From: an uncultured Treponema sp.
Lineage (GTDB): Bacteria > Spirochaetota > Spirochaetia > Treponematales > Treponemataceae
NCBI GenBank assembly: GCA_937923945.1
Contig: CALDWC010000190.1
Span: 1 to 12,195 of the forward strand
Length of the DNA stretch: 12,195 nt
Direction: 5' to 3'
Part shown: in pieces, positions 12,129-12,195 of the stretch
Layout: every line of letters starts with the position of its first letter
How positions within the stretch are numbered: the first letter of the stretch is position 1
Translations under genes and position numbers: made by a program
Notes under the pieces: generated by a model
Databases searched by the model: none
Told to the model about the DNA's origin: nothing
What the model saw: only the letters and a program-made list of their open reading frames with translations

Positions 12129-12195
12129 CGAATTGCGAATACTGTTTGACGAAAATAGAGAAAATTTTGAAAAAACGCTGTTACAAATAAAAAAT

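Overview
The window looks like chromosomal DNA from a spirochaete, most probably an oral or host-associated Treponema. This is an inference from three things: the gene set (two-subunit glycine decarboxylase, class III ribonucleotide reductase under NrdR, RecQ without HRDC), the relaxed spirochaete-style lipobox, and the moderately A+T-rich composition. No rRNA or tRNA gene, complete insertion sequence or CRISPR array was seen.

Left part (1-5883): housekeeping genes. The 3' half of gcvPB (plus strand) converges on an nrdR-nrdD unit read from the minus strand. That unit has a near-consensus promoter, TTGACA-N17-TATACT, with one NrdR box inside the spacer and a second weaker box just downstream, which points to autorepression and dNTP control. 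NrdD has its ATP-cone, active-site cysteines and zinc-knuckle region, but it stops before the glycyl-radical motif that defines class III enzymes. Divergent from nrdR is recQ. Its usual C-terminal helix-turn-helix domain is encoded separately, in the -1 frame, overlapping the recQ stop codon by 4 bases.

Middle (5884-6492): about 600 bp without a gene, full of repeats. It holds nine 23-bp units in exact register (with a 92-bp higher-order period), a GCAAAG-type repeat with a terminator-like hairpin, and a long imperfect inverted repeat.

Right part (6493-12195): seven minus-strand genes that read as a metal-uptake cluster. In transcription order they are: a FeoB-type membrane permease; an Asp-rich repeat protein with a signal peptide and one membrane helix; a second small protein of the same layout; a DUF4198 periplasmic protein; a FeoB-associated Cys-rich membrane protein; a lipoprotein with two ZinT-like domains; and a small secreted protein. 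Acidic, histidine-rich and cysteine-rich elements around one permease suggest a chain that hands metal from the periplasm to the pore. The FeoB sequence is unusual: no GTPase domain is visible before the membrane region, and a soluble insertion of about 190 residues sits between conserved membrane blocks. The cluster is visibly more A+T-rich than the housekeeping part.
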